64,000 nucleotides of DNA from Pedobacter sp. JY14-1 (lineage in GTDB: Bacteria > Bacteroidota > Bacteroidia > Sphingobacteriales > Sphingobacteriaceae), in assembly GCF_029269825.1 (NCBI RefSeq), contig NZ_JARJHU010000009.1:62601-126600 (forward strand). The letters are read 5' to 3'. The translations under genes were made by a program, and so were the position numbers. The notes beneath the pieces are model-generated. The model saw only the letters and a program-made list of their open reading frames with translations, did no database searches and had not been told where the DNA came from. Shown one piece after another: positions 9,757 through 18,900 of the stretch. Numbering within the stretch: the first letter of the stretch is position 1; the number at the start of each line of letters is the position of its first letter.

Positions 9757-10191
9757 ATGAGAACAATCAATCCATGGATCAACTTCAACGGCAACGCCGA
9801 AACAGCATTTATTTTTTACAGATCAGTCTTTGGCGGCGAGTTCAGCAAAATCATCCGTTTCAAAGACTTGGCCAGCCCAGAATTTGAGGTTCCAGAAAGT
9901 GAAGCTAATAAAATCATGTATATCGCTTTGCCAATCGGCAAACACAATGTATTGATCGCTAACGATGTGCCCGAATTTATGGGCAAGGTAAACGAGCGCG
10001 AAAACAGGTCGAAAATTGTGGTTAGTGCCGAAAGCCGCGAAGAAGCCAGCAACATATTTAACGACTTGTCAGTGGATGGTGAAGTCGAAGGCGACATCGG
10101 TGATACACCCTGGGGCAGCTACGCAGGAATGCTCAGAGATAAATACGGCATTGAATGGATTGTAGAATTTGACCCGGCTTATGACAGATAG
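9757..10191 (+). CDS. VOC-superfamily (PhnB/glyoxalase-like) protein
   Basis: A 144-residue protein with the PhnB-type opening INPWINFNGNAETAFIFYRSVFGGEF and the closing WGSYAGMLRDKYGIEWIVEF, matching the 3-demethylubiquinone-methyltransferase-like branch of the vicinal-oxygen-chelate fold. Members are usually dimers with unknown substrates. A monocistronic gene with its own promoter and terminator. Confidence 0.88.
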   Translation: MRTINPWINFNGNAETAFIFYRSVFGGEFSKIIRFKDLASPEFEVPESEANKIMYIALPIGKHNVLIANDVPEFMGKVNERENRSKIVVSAESREEASNIFNDLSVDGEVEGDIGDTPWGSYAGMLRDKYGIEWIVEFDPAYDR

Positions 10192-10201
10192 CCGGATATG
10201 T

Positions 10202-10230
10202 TAGTCCTGCGGATGCAGGACTACTTTTTT
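10202..10230 (+). terminator. Intrinsic terminator of the VOC gene
   Basis: Nine-base perfect stem TAGTCCTGC / GCAGGACTA with a GGAT loop, then a six-T tail, starting 11 bases after the stop codon. Confidence 0.9.
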
Positions 10231-10316
10231 ATTCCCAGCCCGGTTCCAAACCACATGAGAGCGGCCCAGAGGTGTCAACTCCATCACTATTACTAATAAT
10301 TTTGGCTTAACTTGAA

Positions 10317-10350
10317 TAAAAAAAAACATCCACCTCGTTCAGATGGATGT
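10317..10350 (-). terminator. Intrinsic terminator of the cold-shock gene
   Basis: Read on the minus strand: ACATCCA / TGGATGT stem with an 11-base loop, followed by a long U-tract (A-run at 10318-10326 on the plus strand), 27 bases beyond the csp stop. Confidence 0.82.
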
Positions 10351-10376
10351 CTTACCAATTTATGAAGGAAATCTAA

Positions 10377-10568
10377 TTAGCTGATTTTAACATTAATTGC
10401 ATTCAGGCCTTTCTTGCCCTGCTCGATATCGTAGCTTACTGAATCATTCTCGCGAATACTGTCAATTAAGCCAGATACATGGACAAAAATTTCGGCGTCA
10501 CCATTTGCTGGCACGATAAATCCAAAACCTTTTGTCTCATTGAAAAATTTTACTGTTCCTTGTTGCAT
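10377..10568 (-). CDS. Cold-shock domain protein (CspA family)
   Basis: A 63-residue single cold-shock domain. RNP1 (KGFGFI, about 13-18) and RNP2 (IFVHV, about 27-31) are intact. Binds single-stranded RNA or DNA and acts as an RNA chaperone. The promoter lies only about 20 bases upstream, so the long 5' leader of enteric cspA is absent. Confidence 0.94.
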   Translation of the reverse strand: MQQGTVKFFNETKGFGFIVPANGDAEIFVHVSGLIDSIRENDSVSYDIEQGKKGLNAINVKIS

Positions 10569-10588
10569 TTTATTTTATTTAATATGGG

Positions 10589-10596
10589 CAAAGATA
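10589..10596 (-). promoter_or_regulatory. -7 promoter element of the cold-shock gene
   Basis: On the minus strand TATCTTTG is an exact TAnnTTTG element, 20 bases before the ATG; the leader is therefore very short and AU-rich. Confidence 0.75.
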
Positions 10597-10904
10597 CTAA
10601 AAATTTTGATTTTATGAAATATTTATTTTTATTCCTTTTATTTTATAAAATAATATTTCGGGAGTATCGTTAAAAAACCTTCCAACATACCCTTAAGGGT
10701 GGATAATGTGGCCGGAAACCATCTTCCGGATATGAATTTTTGACAGTTAGCAAATGTTAAATTTACAGCACTTATGCAATTTTTTCAGTGTAGAACCACC
10801 TGAAACCTGGTGGCACAGGACTTGTAATATTTCCATCGAACGTAAGTTTTGAGTTTAATTAATAATAAGTTTTAATCGTTAAATTAAATTAAGGAGAAAA
10901 ACCC
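10597..10904. other. Intergenic region between divergent csp and hsp20
   Basis: About 300 AT-rich bases with no gene. Two short stems are visible: CCGGAA/TTCCGG around 10713-10731 and CCACC/GGTGG around 10796-10813. The hsp20 leader ends in AAGGAG (10891-10896), an unusually good Shine-Dalgarno for this phylum. I could not place a confident hsp20 promoter. Confidence 0.5.
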
Positions 10905-11345
10905 ATGACATTGGTTAAATTTAATCCAGACAACAGGAGAAGCTCGTTAATGCCAGGCTTTAATGAAGTTTTCGATTCCATCTTCAACGATACTTTCTTT
11001 TCAGACCGTATGGTTGCAAGAGTGCCCGCTGCCAATATCAGTGAAAGTGCAGACCATTACCATGTAGAACTGGCCGCTCCGGGACTTAAAAAGGAAGATT
11101 TCAAGTTAAGTCTTGAACGTCATGTCTTAAGTATTTCCGTGGAGCAGCAAAAAGAGGACAAACACGAAGACAGAAACTATGCTAAACGCGAATACAGCTA
11201 CAGTTCTTTTGTCCGCTCGTTTACCCTGCCGGAAAGCGCTGATGAAAACGGCATTCAGGCGACTTATAACGATGGTGTTTTGGCTATTGATATTCCAAAA
11301 CTGGAAGAAGCAAAAACCATAAGCCGTCAAATAGAGATCAGCTGA
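10905..11345 (+). CDS. Hsp20/alpha-crystallin small heat-shock protein
   Basis: A 146-residue ATP-independent holdase chaperone. The alpha-crystallin domain runs from about residue 38 (PAANISESADHYHVELAAPGLKKEDF) to the A-x-x-x-GVL motif (ATYNDGVLAIDIP), and a short C-terminal tail ends in RQIEIS. AAGGAG lies 8 bases before the ATG, suggesting strong translation. Monocistronic, with a terminator directly downstream. Confidence 0.95.
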   Translation: MTLVKFNPDNRRSSLMPGFNEVFDSIFNDTFFSDRMVARVPAANISESADHYHVELAAPGLKKEDFKLSLERHVLSISVEQQKEDKHEDRNYAKREYSYSSFVRSFTLPESADENGIQATYNDGVLAIDIPKLEEAKTISRQIEIS

Positions 11346-11363
11346 TTTCCCAAGATCAAAGGT

Positions 11364-11390
11364 AAGGGCCACCAAGGAGTGGCCCTTCGT
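11364..11390 (+). terminator. Intrinsic terminator of hsp20
   Basis: Nine-base perfect stem AAGGGCCAC / GTGGCCCTT with a six-base loop 19 bases after the hsp20 stop; the following T-run is short (TTCGTTT). Confidence 0.75.
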
Positions 11391-11485
11391 TTAATAGCCC
11401 CAAAAAATCTGCGGCGAAGTAAAATGGATACAAATTAGTTAAGAATATTCTATTTTGTATTTCTGGGTACGGCTAATATTGTTGC

Positions 11486-11979
11486 ATGGAACTACGTCTA
11501 TTATTCTTCCTCGCGCTTTTCGCTTCCCTAACTGTTGATGCGCAAAGCACCTATCCGAAAATTGCAGGCTATGTGGGTATCCTGCATCCTGTCGTTACCT
11601 TCAGCAGTGCCGGTACCGAAACTAACTTTAAAAACTATTATGCCGTAGGCCTGCCGGTCGGTATCAATATCTGGAAATTCAGTGCATTGGTTTTTCAGCT
11701 GAGTTTGTACCCACGGTGCGGGCTGACGCCAACACCAGTAAAATGACCAACTTCACTTTTCATCCTGGTGTTCTGGTAGCTTTAGGTAAAGACTGGACTT
11801 TTGCCGGCCGTGCCGCTTTTGAAACTTCGGGCCGTTATGGCCTGACACCCGTATTGAATAAAACCATGATCAAGGGTAAAAGCAGCAGCCTGTTTGCTGC
11901 AGTTCCCCTGCCGCTGCGTTTCGGTAATGATAAACCAACATCGTTCGGTATAGGCTTCCAGTTCGGTATCGCATTCTGA
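11486..11979 (+). pseudogene. Outer-membrane beta-barrel protein, frameshifted
   Basis: The first frame encodes a signal peptide (MELRLLFFLALFASLTVDAQ) and barrel-like strands up to about GINIWKFSAL near 11690. The continuation is in another frame, from about FSAEFVPTVRADANTSKM, and runs through TNFTFHPGVLVALGKDW to a terminal FQFGIAF ending in Phe, as in outer-membrane barrels. Loss of one base near 11687-11695 (GG followed by TTTTT) explains the break. The two parts together would make a protein of about 164 residues. The second part ends 2 bases before the chromate transporter start. It may be a true mutation or an assembly error in a homopolymer. Confidence 0.8.
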
Positions 11980-11981
11980 TT

Positions 11982-13130
11982 ATGGAAAATAAGAAATATA
12001 CATTACGGCAACTGACCCTCTACTTTCTGAAGCTGGGCACCTGGGGTTTCGGGGGACCGGTCGCCTTAGTCGGCTATATGCACCGCGACTTGGTAGAGCA
12101 GAAACAATCGCTGACAGAGGAAGAATATAAAGTGGGTATCGCATTGGCCCAATTGGCACCCGGCCCGTTGGCCGCGCAACTGGGTATCTATATCGGCTTT
12201 GTTCATTACGGCTTTTTGGGTGCAACATTAGCAGGCTTGGCTTTTGTCCTGCCATCGTTTGTGATGGTCACGCTGTTGGGTATGATCTACCAGCAATACA
12301 GCGGCCTCAGCTGGATGCGGGAAGTGTTTTATGGTGTCGGGGCAGCGGTGATCGGCATTATCAGCATCAGCACCTATAAACTGACGCTCAAATCGGTCAG
12401 CCAAGTCAACTTGGATGCGATCAAAGCTAACTGGTTGCTGTGGCTTTTTTATCTGGTTGCGGTAGCGATCACCGTGGTCACGCACCAGGAACAAATCCTG
12501 CTGTTTGCCGGTTGCGGGTTAATTTATATGGCCATTAAAGCACCGCCTGTCTGGCTAAAGAGGCCAAGTGCCGCACCAGCTATTTTGCTGACCAGCACCG
12601 GGTTCTGGGATTATTCTAAAGACACGCTTATTGAAATCGGCTTGTTCTTTTTAAAAGCGGGCACATTTGTTTTTGGCAGCGGCCTGGCTATTGTTCCCTT
12701 TTTGCATAGTGGTGTGGTCAACGAATATCACTGGCTGACAGAAAACCAGTTTGTCGATGCCGTGGCAGTCGCAATGATCACGCCGGGCCCGGTAGTGATC
12801 ACGGTGGGTTTTATCGGGTACCTGGTCAGCGGACTTCCCGGCGCAGCCACTCCTGCCTTAGCCACATTTCTGCCATGCTTCCTGTTCACGGTCATCCTAG
12901 CACCTTACTTTAAAAAGATTGCGAAGAATGCCAGCATCAAAGCCTTTGTAGACGGGATCACCGCGGCTGTTATCGGTGCGCTGGTGGGTTCGGTGATCGT
13001 TATTGCCAGCCGTTCTATTGTCGATATTCCGACCGCTTTGATCGCTGTGGCAACCGGACTGGCGCTTATTTATGTAAAGAAGTTACAGGAACCGTACCTC
13101 ATGCAGCAGCGGCTATCTTGGGGATATTGA
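11982..13130 (+). CDS. chrA: Chromate transporter (CHR family)
   Basis: A 382-residue inner-membrane protein of the long CHR type, made of two homologous halves. The first opens with LTLYFLKLGTWGFGGPVALVGYM and the second, near residue 210, with IGLFFLKAGTFVFGSGLAIVPFL. Both halves carry APGP/TPGP motifs (LAQLAPGPLAAQLG, MITPGPVVITVG). Family members export chromate by proton motive force or carry related oxyanions. It is coupled to the preceding barrel gene with only a 2-base gap. No chrB-like regulator is present. Confidence 0.93.
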   Translation: MENKKYTLRQLTLYFLKLGTWGFGGPVALVGYMHRDLVEQKQSLTEEEYKVGIALAQLAPGPLAAQLGIYIGFVHYGFLGATLAGLAFVLPSFVMVTLLGMIYQQYSGLSWMREVFYGVGAAVIGIISISTYKLTLKSVSQVNLDAIKANWLLWLFYLVAVAITVVTHQEQILLFAGCGLIYMAIKAPPVWLKRPSAAPAILLTSTGFWDYSKDTLIEIGLFFLKAGTFVFGSGLAIVPFLHSGVVNEYHWLTENQFVDAVAVAMITPGPVVITVGFIGYLVSGLPGAATPALATFLPCFLFTVILAPYFKKIAKNASIKAFVDGITAAVIGALVGSVIVIASRSIVDIPTALIAVATGLALIYVKKLQEPYLMQQRLSWGY

Positions 13131-13445
13131 TCAAAAGCATTTAGGCAAACCCAACTAAATAGGCAAAATCTGCCCGATTGGTGGTACCTTTTCGGAAATT
13201 TTAACTAGCTAATATCAGGGGTGATTGAGCGATGTATTCAGGTATGAAATGAAGACATACAGCACATATGCTGACCGGCTGTTAATAGCGTGCTATAATC
13301 CAGTCACGTGGTAGGTATTATGGGATTCAGATAAACAAGCATGAATGTCATTATTTAGATTTTGTATAAATAAGTTTTTGATTTCAAAAACTTCCTCTAT
13401 TTTTGGAGTATTAATTAAAATCAGTCTAAATAAGTTTAATGCGAA
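13131..13445 (+). promoter_or_regulatory. Control region of the TonB receptor/PepSY operon
   Basis: A 315-base gap without a gene. A good promoter lies at its end: -33 TTTG (13377-13380), 17 bases, then -7 TATTTTTG (13398-13405). Two related AT-rich repeats flank it. One is at 13351-13373, with arms TTATTTA / TAAATAA. The other, at 13411-13433, is in opposite orientation and shares TTATTTAGA. A third dyad, AAGTTTTTG / CAAAAACTT (13372-13393), overlaps the -33. This layout suits a repressor, plausibly iron-responsive given the genes served. The region 13131-13350 shows nothing recognisable. Confidence 0.6.
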
Positions 13446-15917
13446 ATGAGAATAGCTTTTACCAGATCCCTTTTGTTAATTCTTTTTATAGGTCTTTTTA
13501 CACGGCATGCCGCTGCACAGCAGAAGGCAGTGTTGCAGGGGACAGTTCGGGATGCGAATGGGAAAGCCATAACCGGTGCGACGGTCAGCGTTGATGGCAC
13601 CAATGCCATTACATCCACCAACAACCGCGGGAACTACAAGCTCCAGGTCAACCCTGGCGAGATCGTTTTGCGTGTACATTTCGTAGGGTTTCATGATATT
13701 GTTAAAAGCCTTGATCTTGGGGGAGGTGACATCGAAGAGAATATTGTGCTCAACCAATCAAGCGGCGACCTTCAGCAGGTTGAAATCACCGGGCGCAAAG
13801 AGAAGACCTACAAAACCAAGTCAACCTTTATTGGTAAGATCGAGAATGAACTTAAAGATATTCCTCAATCCGTTTCTTATGCCAGTAAAGAACTTATTGC
13901 TGACCAGGGTCTGATGCGGGTTGGCGAAGTCGTGAAGAATTTCAGCGGCGTGAACCAATTCAGCTTTTATGATGACCTCACCATTCGTGGTTTTCGGGTG
14001 AATGGGCAGACCAATACCCAGTTGCTCAACGGCCTGAGGACAAGCACCGGTTTCTGGAAGCAATCGCTGGCCAATTACCTGGAAAGGGTTGAAGTGCTGA
14101 AAGGCCCGTCGTCCGCTCTTTTCGGCAATGCCAGCCCTGGCGGCGTTGTGAACAGGGTGACCAAAAAGCCTTTGGATGAAACTCGGCGATCCGTTAACCT
14201 CACGTTGGGAAGTTTCAACATCCTGAGAGCTCTGGCAGATTTCACCGGCCCCGCAACAAAGGACAGTTCGCTGCTTTATCGCCTGAACCTTGGTTATGAA
14301 AATGCAGAGACCTTCAGAGACCTGATGTTTGACCGGAACTTTGTGCTGGCTCCCTCGTTGACCTTTGTACCTTCAGACAGGACTAGGATCAACTTCGACC
14401 TGGTATATACCGATTCGAAAAGCCGTTTGGACAGGGGGCAGCCGATCTTCGGCAGTTTTGATCTGAACTCTACACCTCAGTCCCTGTCGTTGAACACCAG
14501 TAATGACTATTTAAACGAACTTACCTATAACGCTACCTTCTCAATATCCCACAAGCTTGCCGACAACCTGAGCCTGAACGCATCCTACCTGAAAACAGGT
14601 TATTCAGAGGATCTAAACGAGCACCGTACCTCCAATGCTTACGGCGTAGACGCCAACGGTGCACCGATCAACAACATGGCCGGTATGATCGTACAATTGA
14701 GAAAGCGTAAGCGCTTTATCGATAACTTTTCGGGATACATCAACTATACGCCAACTACCGGTATCATTGAGCATAAGATCGTCGCGGGATACGACTTTGG
14801 AAGTGAAAAGTTGCCCGTGGGCGGCTCGCAGCTTACCGCAGGCGGTTACCGCAATGCGGCCAATAACGGGGCGATCGCTACCTATGTCGCGGCCAATAAG
14901 TCAAAATATTTACTGGATGCAGCGGGAAATCCTGTACCCAACGTACCGCACTTCAATCTGAGTGACCCGCTTTCGTCACAAAGGATGCAGGACGACAGCA
15001 AGCTTTTCTTTACCCAGTCCATTGTGGCCCCAACTTATTACTATCTCAATTCAGGCTACATCCAGGATCAGTTCAAGATCGGGAACTTGCAAGTGCTGGC
15101 CGGGGTCCGTTATGAATATTATACTGATTTTGCCAATTACAAGACGCCGACGCAAGCGAAGACCAACTCTCATGCTTGGTTGCCACGGTTCGGGGCAGTC
15201 TATAGCATTATCCCCAGTATTAATGTCTATGGCAGCTATGTTGAAGGGTATAACCCGCAATCGGCCGCGACGATAGCCAACCCGAATGCTGGCGGACCGT
15301 TTGACCCGTTGGAGAGTAACATGGCTGAGTTCGGTGCGAAAACGAGCTGGTTCCGCGATCAGTTAAGTATCAGCGCAGCTGTTTACCAGATTAAGCAAAC
15401 CGGTGCCCTCTATGCGACTCCGGGCGTGCCGGACGTGTTGAGGCAGGTCGGCGATGAACAATCGCGGGGATTTGAATTTGATGTGACTGGTAAGATACTG
15501 CCCAACTGGAACGTCATTGCGTCCTATTCTTACAACAGGGCGAAGATTCTTGAAAGCGGAACCGAGGGCGAAGAAGGTCTGCAAAAGCCAAATTCACCTA
15601 AGAACACGGCCAACCTGTGGACACGGTACAATTTTATCAGTGGCCCGGTAAGCGGACTTGGTGTTGCCCTTGGTGTCAATTACATGGATAAGCGCAACCT
15701 GATCTATGATGCTAAGTTTTCACCGGAAGACCAGATCACGATCCCATCATTCACATTGTTCAACGCTGCTCTGTTCTATAACATCGGCAAACTGCAACTG
15801 CAGTTGAACGCGAACAATATTGGAAATAAGAAACACTGGGTCGGCGGATATGATTACCTGCGCCTGTTCCCGGGTCAGCCTGAAAACTATATGTTCACCA
15901 TCGGCTATTCATTCTAA
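13446..15917 (+). CDS. TonB-dependent siderophore receptor
   Basis: An 823-residue outer-membrane receptor. It has a signal peptide ending near HAAAQQ (residue 25). A carboxypeptidase-regulatory-like beta-sandwich domain covers about 28-110 (KAVLQGTVRDANGKAITGATV). The plug lies at about 130-245 (DIPQSVSYASKELI, LTIRGFRVNG, VEVLKGPSSALFGNASPGGVVN). A 22-strand barrel follows, ending in the C-terminal Phe of YMFTIGYSF. The DIPQSV..RVEVLKGP pattern is that of siderophore (FhuA/FpvA-like) receptors. The stop codon overlaps the ATG of the PepSY gene. Iron-siderophore uptake is well supported; the ligand is unknown. Confidence 0.95.
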   Translation: MRIAFTRSLLLILFIGLFTRHAAAQQKAVLQGTVRDANGKAITGATVSVDGTNAITSTNNRGNYKLQVNPGEIVLRVHFVGFHDIVKSLDLGGGDIEENIVLNQSSGDLQQVEITGRKEKTYKTKSTFIGKIENELKDIPQSVSYASKELIADQGLMRVGEVVKNFSGVNQFSFYDDLTIRGFRVNGQTNTQLLNGLRTSTGFWKQSLANYLERVEVLKGPSSALFGNASPGGVVNRVTKKPLDETRRSVNLTLGSFNILRALADFTGPATKDSSLLYRLNLGYENAETFRDLMFDRNFVLAPSLTFVPSDRTRINFDLVYTDSKSRLDRGQPIFGSFDLNSTPQSLSLNTSNDYLNELTYNATFSISHKLADNLSLNASYLKTGYSEDLNEHRTSNAYGVDANGAPINNMAGMIVQLRKRKRFIDNFSGYINYTPTTGIIEHKIVAGYDFGSEKLPVGGSQLTAGGYRNAANNGAIATYVAANKSKYLLDAAGNPVPNVPHFNLSDPLSSQRMQDDSKLFFTQSIVAPTYYYLNSGYIQDQFKIGNLQVLAGVRYEYYTDFANYKTPTQAKTNSHAWLPRFGAVYSIIPSINVYGSYVEGYNPQSAATIANPNAGGPFDPLESNMAEFGAKTSWFRDQLSISAAVYQIKQTGALYATPGVPDVLRQVGDEQSRGFEFDVTGKILPNWNVIASYSYNRAKILESGTEGEEGLQKPNSPKNTANLWTRYNFISGPVSGLGVALGVNYMDKRNLIYDAKFSPEDQITIPSFTLFNAALFYNIGKLQLQLNANNIGNKKHWVGGYDYLRLFPGQPENYMFTIGYSF

Positions 15918-17074
15918 TGGCGAAGCGCAGATTCAGGAAAGTCGCAGGCTGGCTGCATTTATGGATCGGGCTCTCCACGGGTCTCATCGTATTCATCGTG
16001 TCCATTACCGGGTGTATCTTTGTCTGGGATGAGGAAATTTATGATATGGTGCACAGTGATATCGTTTATGTACAGAAAACCGGCCCCGCAAGGCCGGTTT
16101 CTGAATTACTTTCCAATGCACAGAAAGCGGTAGGAACAGGGAAGGAGCTGAGCAATGTCAAGATCGCTGCGGACAATAGAACCTATGTGTTTTCAGGTTA
16201 CAAGATCAATGACCGCAAAAAGATTAACTTGTCTTATTTTAGCCAGTTTGAGTACATGGATAAGGTATATATTAATCAATATACCGGGCAGGTACTGGGG
16301 GTTGTAGATGTCCGTTACGAGTTTTTTAACGTTGTGGAACAATTGCACAGACAATTACTTCTGGTAAAACCCGTAGGAAGCCCATTGGTTGGCACCTGCG
16401 TCCTGCTGTACCTGCTCATGCTGATTACCGGGTTTATCCTATGGTTGCCCAAAAAATATAACCAGCTTAAAAAGAGACTTTCCATCAAATGGACAGGCAA
16501 ATGGAAACGAGTCAATTATGATCTGCATAATACCCTGGGTTTTTATATGCTGCCTGTAGCCATCATCATAGCGGTAACGGGACTGGTATGGTCATTTAAG
16601 TGGTGGGAAACCGGTATTTACCGGATATTGGGCGATAAAGGCAAGTCGGGTTTTTCGCGACCCCTGCCTCAGATTACTGCCAGTGATACGACCCTGAACA
16701 AAATTGACCTCATCCATTTTCGACTGCTTAAAAAGCTAGACGGTGACTGGCAGGAAATAGGGTTGGGCATACCAGGGGAGAAGGATAAGGTATCCATGTC
16801 ATTCGTAAAGATCGCAAGCAACAGGGATGCCTGGCGCGGCATCAGTTATTATTTCTATGACGGAAGGACCGGAGATCTAATCGATGCCATGCCCCACGAA
16901 AAGAAGACGCTGGGAATGAAGTGGAGAAATTCGAACCTGGAACTCCATACAGGCAGGCTGTATGGCGGCACCACGCAGATCCTGGCTTTTCTGGGTTCAC
17001 TGATCAGCGCATCACTTCCCCTTTCCGGATTTTTGATCTGGTGGGGCAAGCGGAATAAAAAGCGGAAGGTTTAG
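15917..17074 (+). CDS. PepSY-associated membrane protein, probable siderophore-linked reductase
   Basis: A 385-residue inner-membrane protein. The N-terminus (FRKVAGWLHLWIGLSTGLIVFIVSITGCIFVWDEEI) and four hydrophobic spans (about 17-37, 153-175, 208-230 and 355-375) fit the PepSY_TM family, with conserved His residues in HLW, HRQ and HNTLG. Such proteins regularly accompany TonB siderophore receptors in Bacteroidota and some are proposed to reduce ferric siderophores. It overlaps the receptor stop codon by one base (TAATG), indicating tight coupling. Confidence 0.9.
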   Translation: MAKRRFRKVAGWLHLWIGLSTGLIVFIVSITGCIFVWDEEIYDMVHSDIVYVQKTGPARPVSELLSNAQKAVGTGKELSNVKIAADNRTYVFSGYKINDRKKINLSYFSQFEYMDKVYINQYTGQVLGVVDVRYEFFNVVEQLHRQLLLVKPVGSPLVGTCVLLYLLMLITGFILWLPKKYNQLKKRLSIKWTGKWKRVNYDLHNTLGFYMLPVAIIIAVTGLVWSFKWWETGIYRILGDKGKSGFSRPLPQITASDTTLNKIDLIHFRLLKKLDGDWQEIGLGIPGEKDKVSMSFVKIASNRDAWRGISYYFYDGRTGDLIDAMPHEKKTLGMKWRNSNLELHTGRLYGGTTQILAFLGSLISASLPLSGFLIWWGKRNKKRKV

Positions 17075-17132
17075 CAGATTGTATTTACTCCAAAATGGCG
17101 CGGATTCCTTTTCAGACTCCGCTCGCCTCCTT

Positions 17133-18422
17133 TTACATTCCAGCACGCCTTATCCTGAAGTTGCCCCTCGCTTTTTTCGCGGTGACCTCACATTTTTCGT
17201 AATGGTACAGGGTAGCGCTGAAGCCTCCTTCAATGAAACCTCCAACCTGGCCGATCGATTCTACATTCACGTAGCCATCGCTGAAGACGTCCTCTCCACT
17301 ATCGCATTTTTCGTAACTGGAGCTATACCCTTTGTTGCCGTAAACAACAAGCAAACCGCCCTTGCCTTCTTCATCCTGGCCAAAACTGTAGGTGCCGGCT
17401 TCCATTGACTTAATGCCGATAGATACAGACCCGTTCTGGTGCATGCCCGTGATAAAGATCTGACCGTTACTTACCGAAGCGGCATAACCGGCGCCGGCAA
17501 ATTTCTCGCCGGAAATTTCCCAGTTAAAGTATTCGCCAGGCATGATTTTGATAGGCGCCAGAAGGATGACGATCCCGTCTTCACCGGGTTCACGAGGGTC
17601 GTTCTTATTAATTACTCCCTTAAGTGTAACTTCCACGGTAACTTCATTTTCCTTATCTACAGTTTCCGGCGCGGTATAAATGGCTTCCAGGCTTTTTTTG
17701 TTGGAAATGTTGCCCACGCCATGCAGCTTCCAGTTTACGACATTGGCATCGAGTACCTCAGTCACCGGCAGAAGAAGGTCAAAAAGGTTGTCTTCATTGT
17801 CGACGTCAAGCCAGGTTACCTTTATATTGGCTTTTTCGCCTGCACTGACTAGGTCTTTATCTACCTCAAGCAAGAATTCGCGCAGCATTGCCCAATCGCT
17901 GAAATGTGTGGTCTTTACCTTGAGGGTATTGTTTTGCTTATTCAGTTCCGTTTTCTGGATTTTGTGCCAGTAGCCTTCGGCATCCTGATATCCCAGGTAC
18001 AGAAAATCTTCAGCAGAGCCGGCAAAGTCTTCTTCGGTGTAGTTGAATGTCAGTTCGACCGGCTTCTGGAAGGTGATGTTTTCGGGGCTTAGTCTGAACA
18101 CCGGGCCGGATGTTCCCGGAAGGGTACTGCTGACTACCGCTATTTTAAAGGTAGTCTGTCCGCTTAACGCACCTGCAGGTATGGTCATGCTCATCCGTCC
18201 ATCAGGAAAGGCAATGGTACCACCCTCAGGACCGATCTGTTTTTCAGTTTGCGGCCCCGTAGCTGTACCGTGCGGAAACTTTGGCGCATGCTGAGCTGGT
18301 TTATCATTACCGGGCTTTGCAGAGGGATCTTCGACTTTATTGCCGCTCTTTTTGCAGGCGCTCATCACGAGTAAAAACATCCACATCAGGTACGATGCAG
18401 ATCTAAGGAGATTGTTCTTCAT
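17133..18422 (-). CDS. ZU5-containing lipoprotein of unknown function
   Basis: A 429-residue protein with a lipoprotein signal (LLVMSACKKSG, Cys23) and a proline/lysine-rich linker. A ZU5-like module follows at about 65-150 (IGPEGGTIAFPDGRMSMTIPAGAL..FRLSPENITFQKPVELTFNY). The rest (about 190-429) is beta-rich and unassigned. It is probably anchored on the outer membrane. Its end converges with the PepSY gene. Upstream is a roughly 140-base gap, then the 94-residue gene in the same direction. Confidence 0.8.
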   Translation of the reverse strand: MKNNLLRSASYLMWMFLLVMSACKKSGNKVEDPSAKPGNDKPAQHAPKFPHGTATGPQTEKQIGPEGGTIAFPDGRMSMTIPAGALSGQTTFKIAVVSSTLPGTSGPVFRLSPENITFQKPVELTFNYTEEDFAGSAEDFLYLGYQDAEGYWHKIQKTELNKQNNTLKVKTTHFSDWAMLREFLLEVDKDLVSAGEKANIKVTWLDVDNEDNLFDLLLPVTEVLDANVVNWKLHGVGNISNKKSLEAIYTAPETVDKENEVTVEVTLKGVINKNDPREPGEDGIVILLAPIKIMPGEYFNWEISGEKFAGAGYAASVSNGQIFITGMHQNGSVSIGIKSMEAGTYSFGQDEEGKGGLLVVYGNKGYSSSYEKCDSGEDVFSDGYVNVESIGQVGGFIEGGFSATLYHYEKCEVTAKKARGNFRIRRAGM

Positions 18423-18560
18423 TACAGTAGTTTTTACTGCAAATTTTTCTTAAACCTGCTGAATAAACTATCTCCGTCGACGGAATGCAGTTGTTTTAAG
18501 ACGGAAACCAGGTAGGGGACGGTGGTTAGCCGTCTGCAGGTTGCCGGAAAATGCGGGTAA

Positions 18561-18845
18561 CTAACGACGGCCAACAGCCAGTAACGGACGCTTAACATTC
18601 GTAACCGCGATGCCACCATACCCTTCATCTGCGGAATACCGTTCTACGAAGTCGACATATTTGCCAATCTCTAATTTAAACTGCGCATAGTGGTCGTCAA
18701 AACTTCCGGCAAAACCGGATATCACGGAAAGACCTGCTTCAAATCGTGATTTGCTGTACAAGATTACATCTCCGATGCTTACCTCTTCATAATAACTGGG
18801 GCTGGGGGATGCAAAAACCAGGTCTTCAGATCGTATCTTACTCAT
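18561..18845 (-). CDS. Small hypothetical protein
   Basis: A 94-residue protein with no signal peptide or membrane span, of mixed charge, and with aromatic-rich segments (YYEEVSIGDVILYSKS, DDHYAQFKLEIGKYVDF). No family recognised. It is real rather than a shadow in view of its start codon and the operator-like dyad TAGTGTACAAAGTACAC centred about 64 bases upstream. An overlapping 64-residue frame at 18434-18628 is probably spurious. Confidence 0.6.
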   Translation of the reverse strand: MSKIRSEDLVFASPSPSYYEEVSIGDVILYSKSRFEAGLSVISGFAGSFDDHYAQFKLEIGKYVDFVERYSADEGYGGIAVTNVKRPLLAVGRR

Positions 18846-18900
18846 AACTATTTAGTTTTTATGGTTTTATGTTGATTTTGAATTAGTAAATACCAATACT

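Noticed and set aside
13372-13393. AAGTTTTTG/CAAAAACTT as a terminator of the chrA transcript
   Set aside because: It overlaps the -33 element, lies 240 bases after chrA and lacks a GC-rich stem.
18434-18628. A 64-codon minus-strand frame overlapping the 94-residue gene
   Set aside because: Basic, low-complexity translation with no family pattern; it overlaps the end of a better-supported gene.
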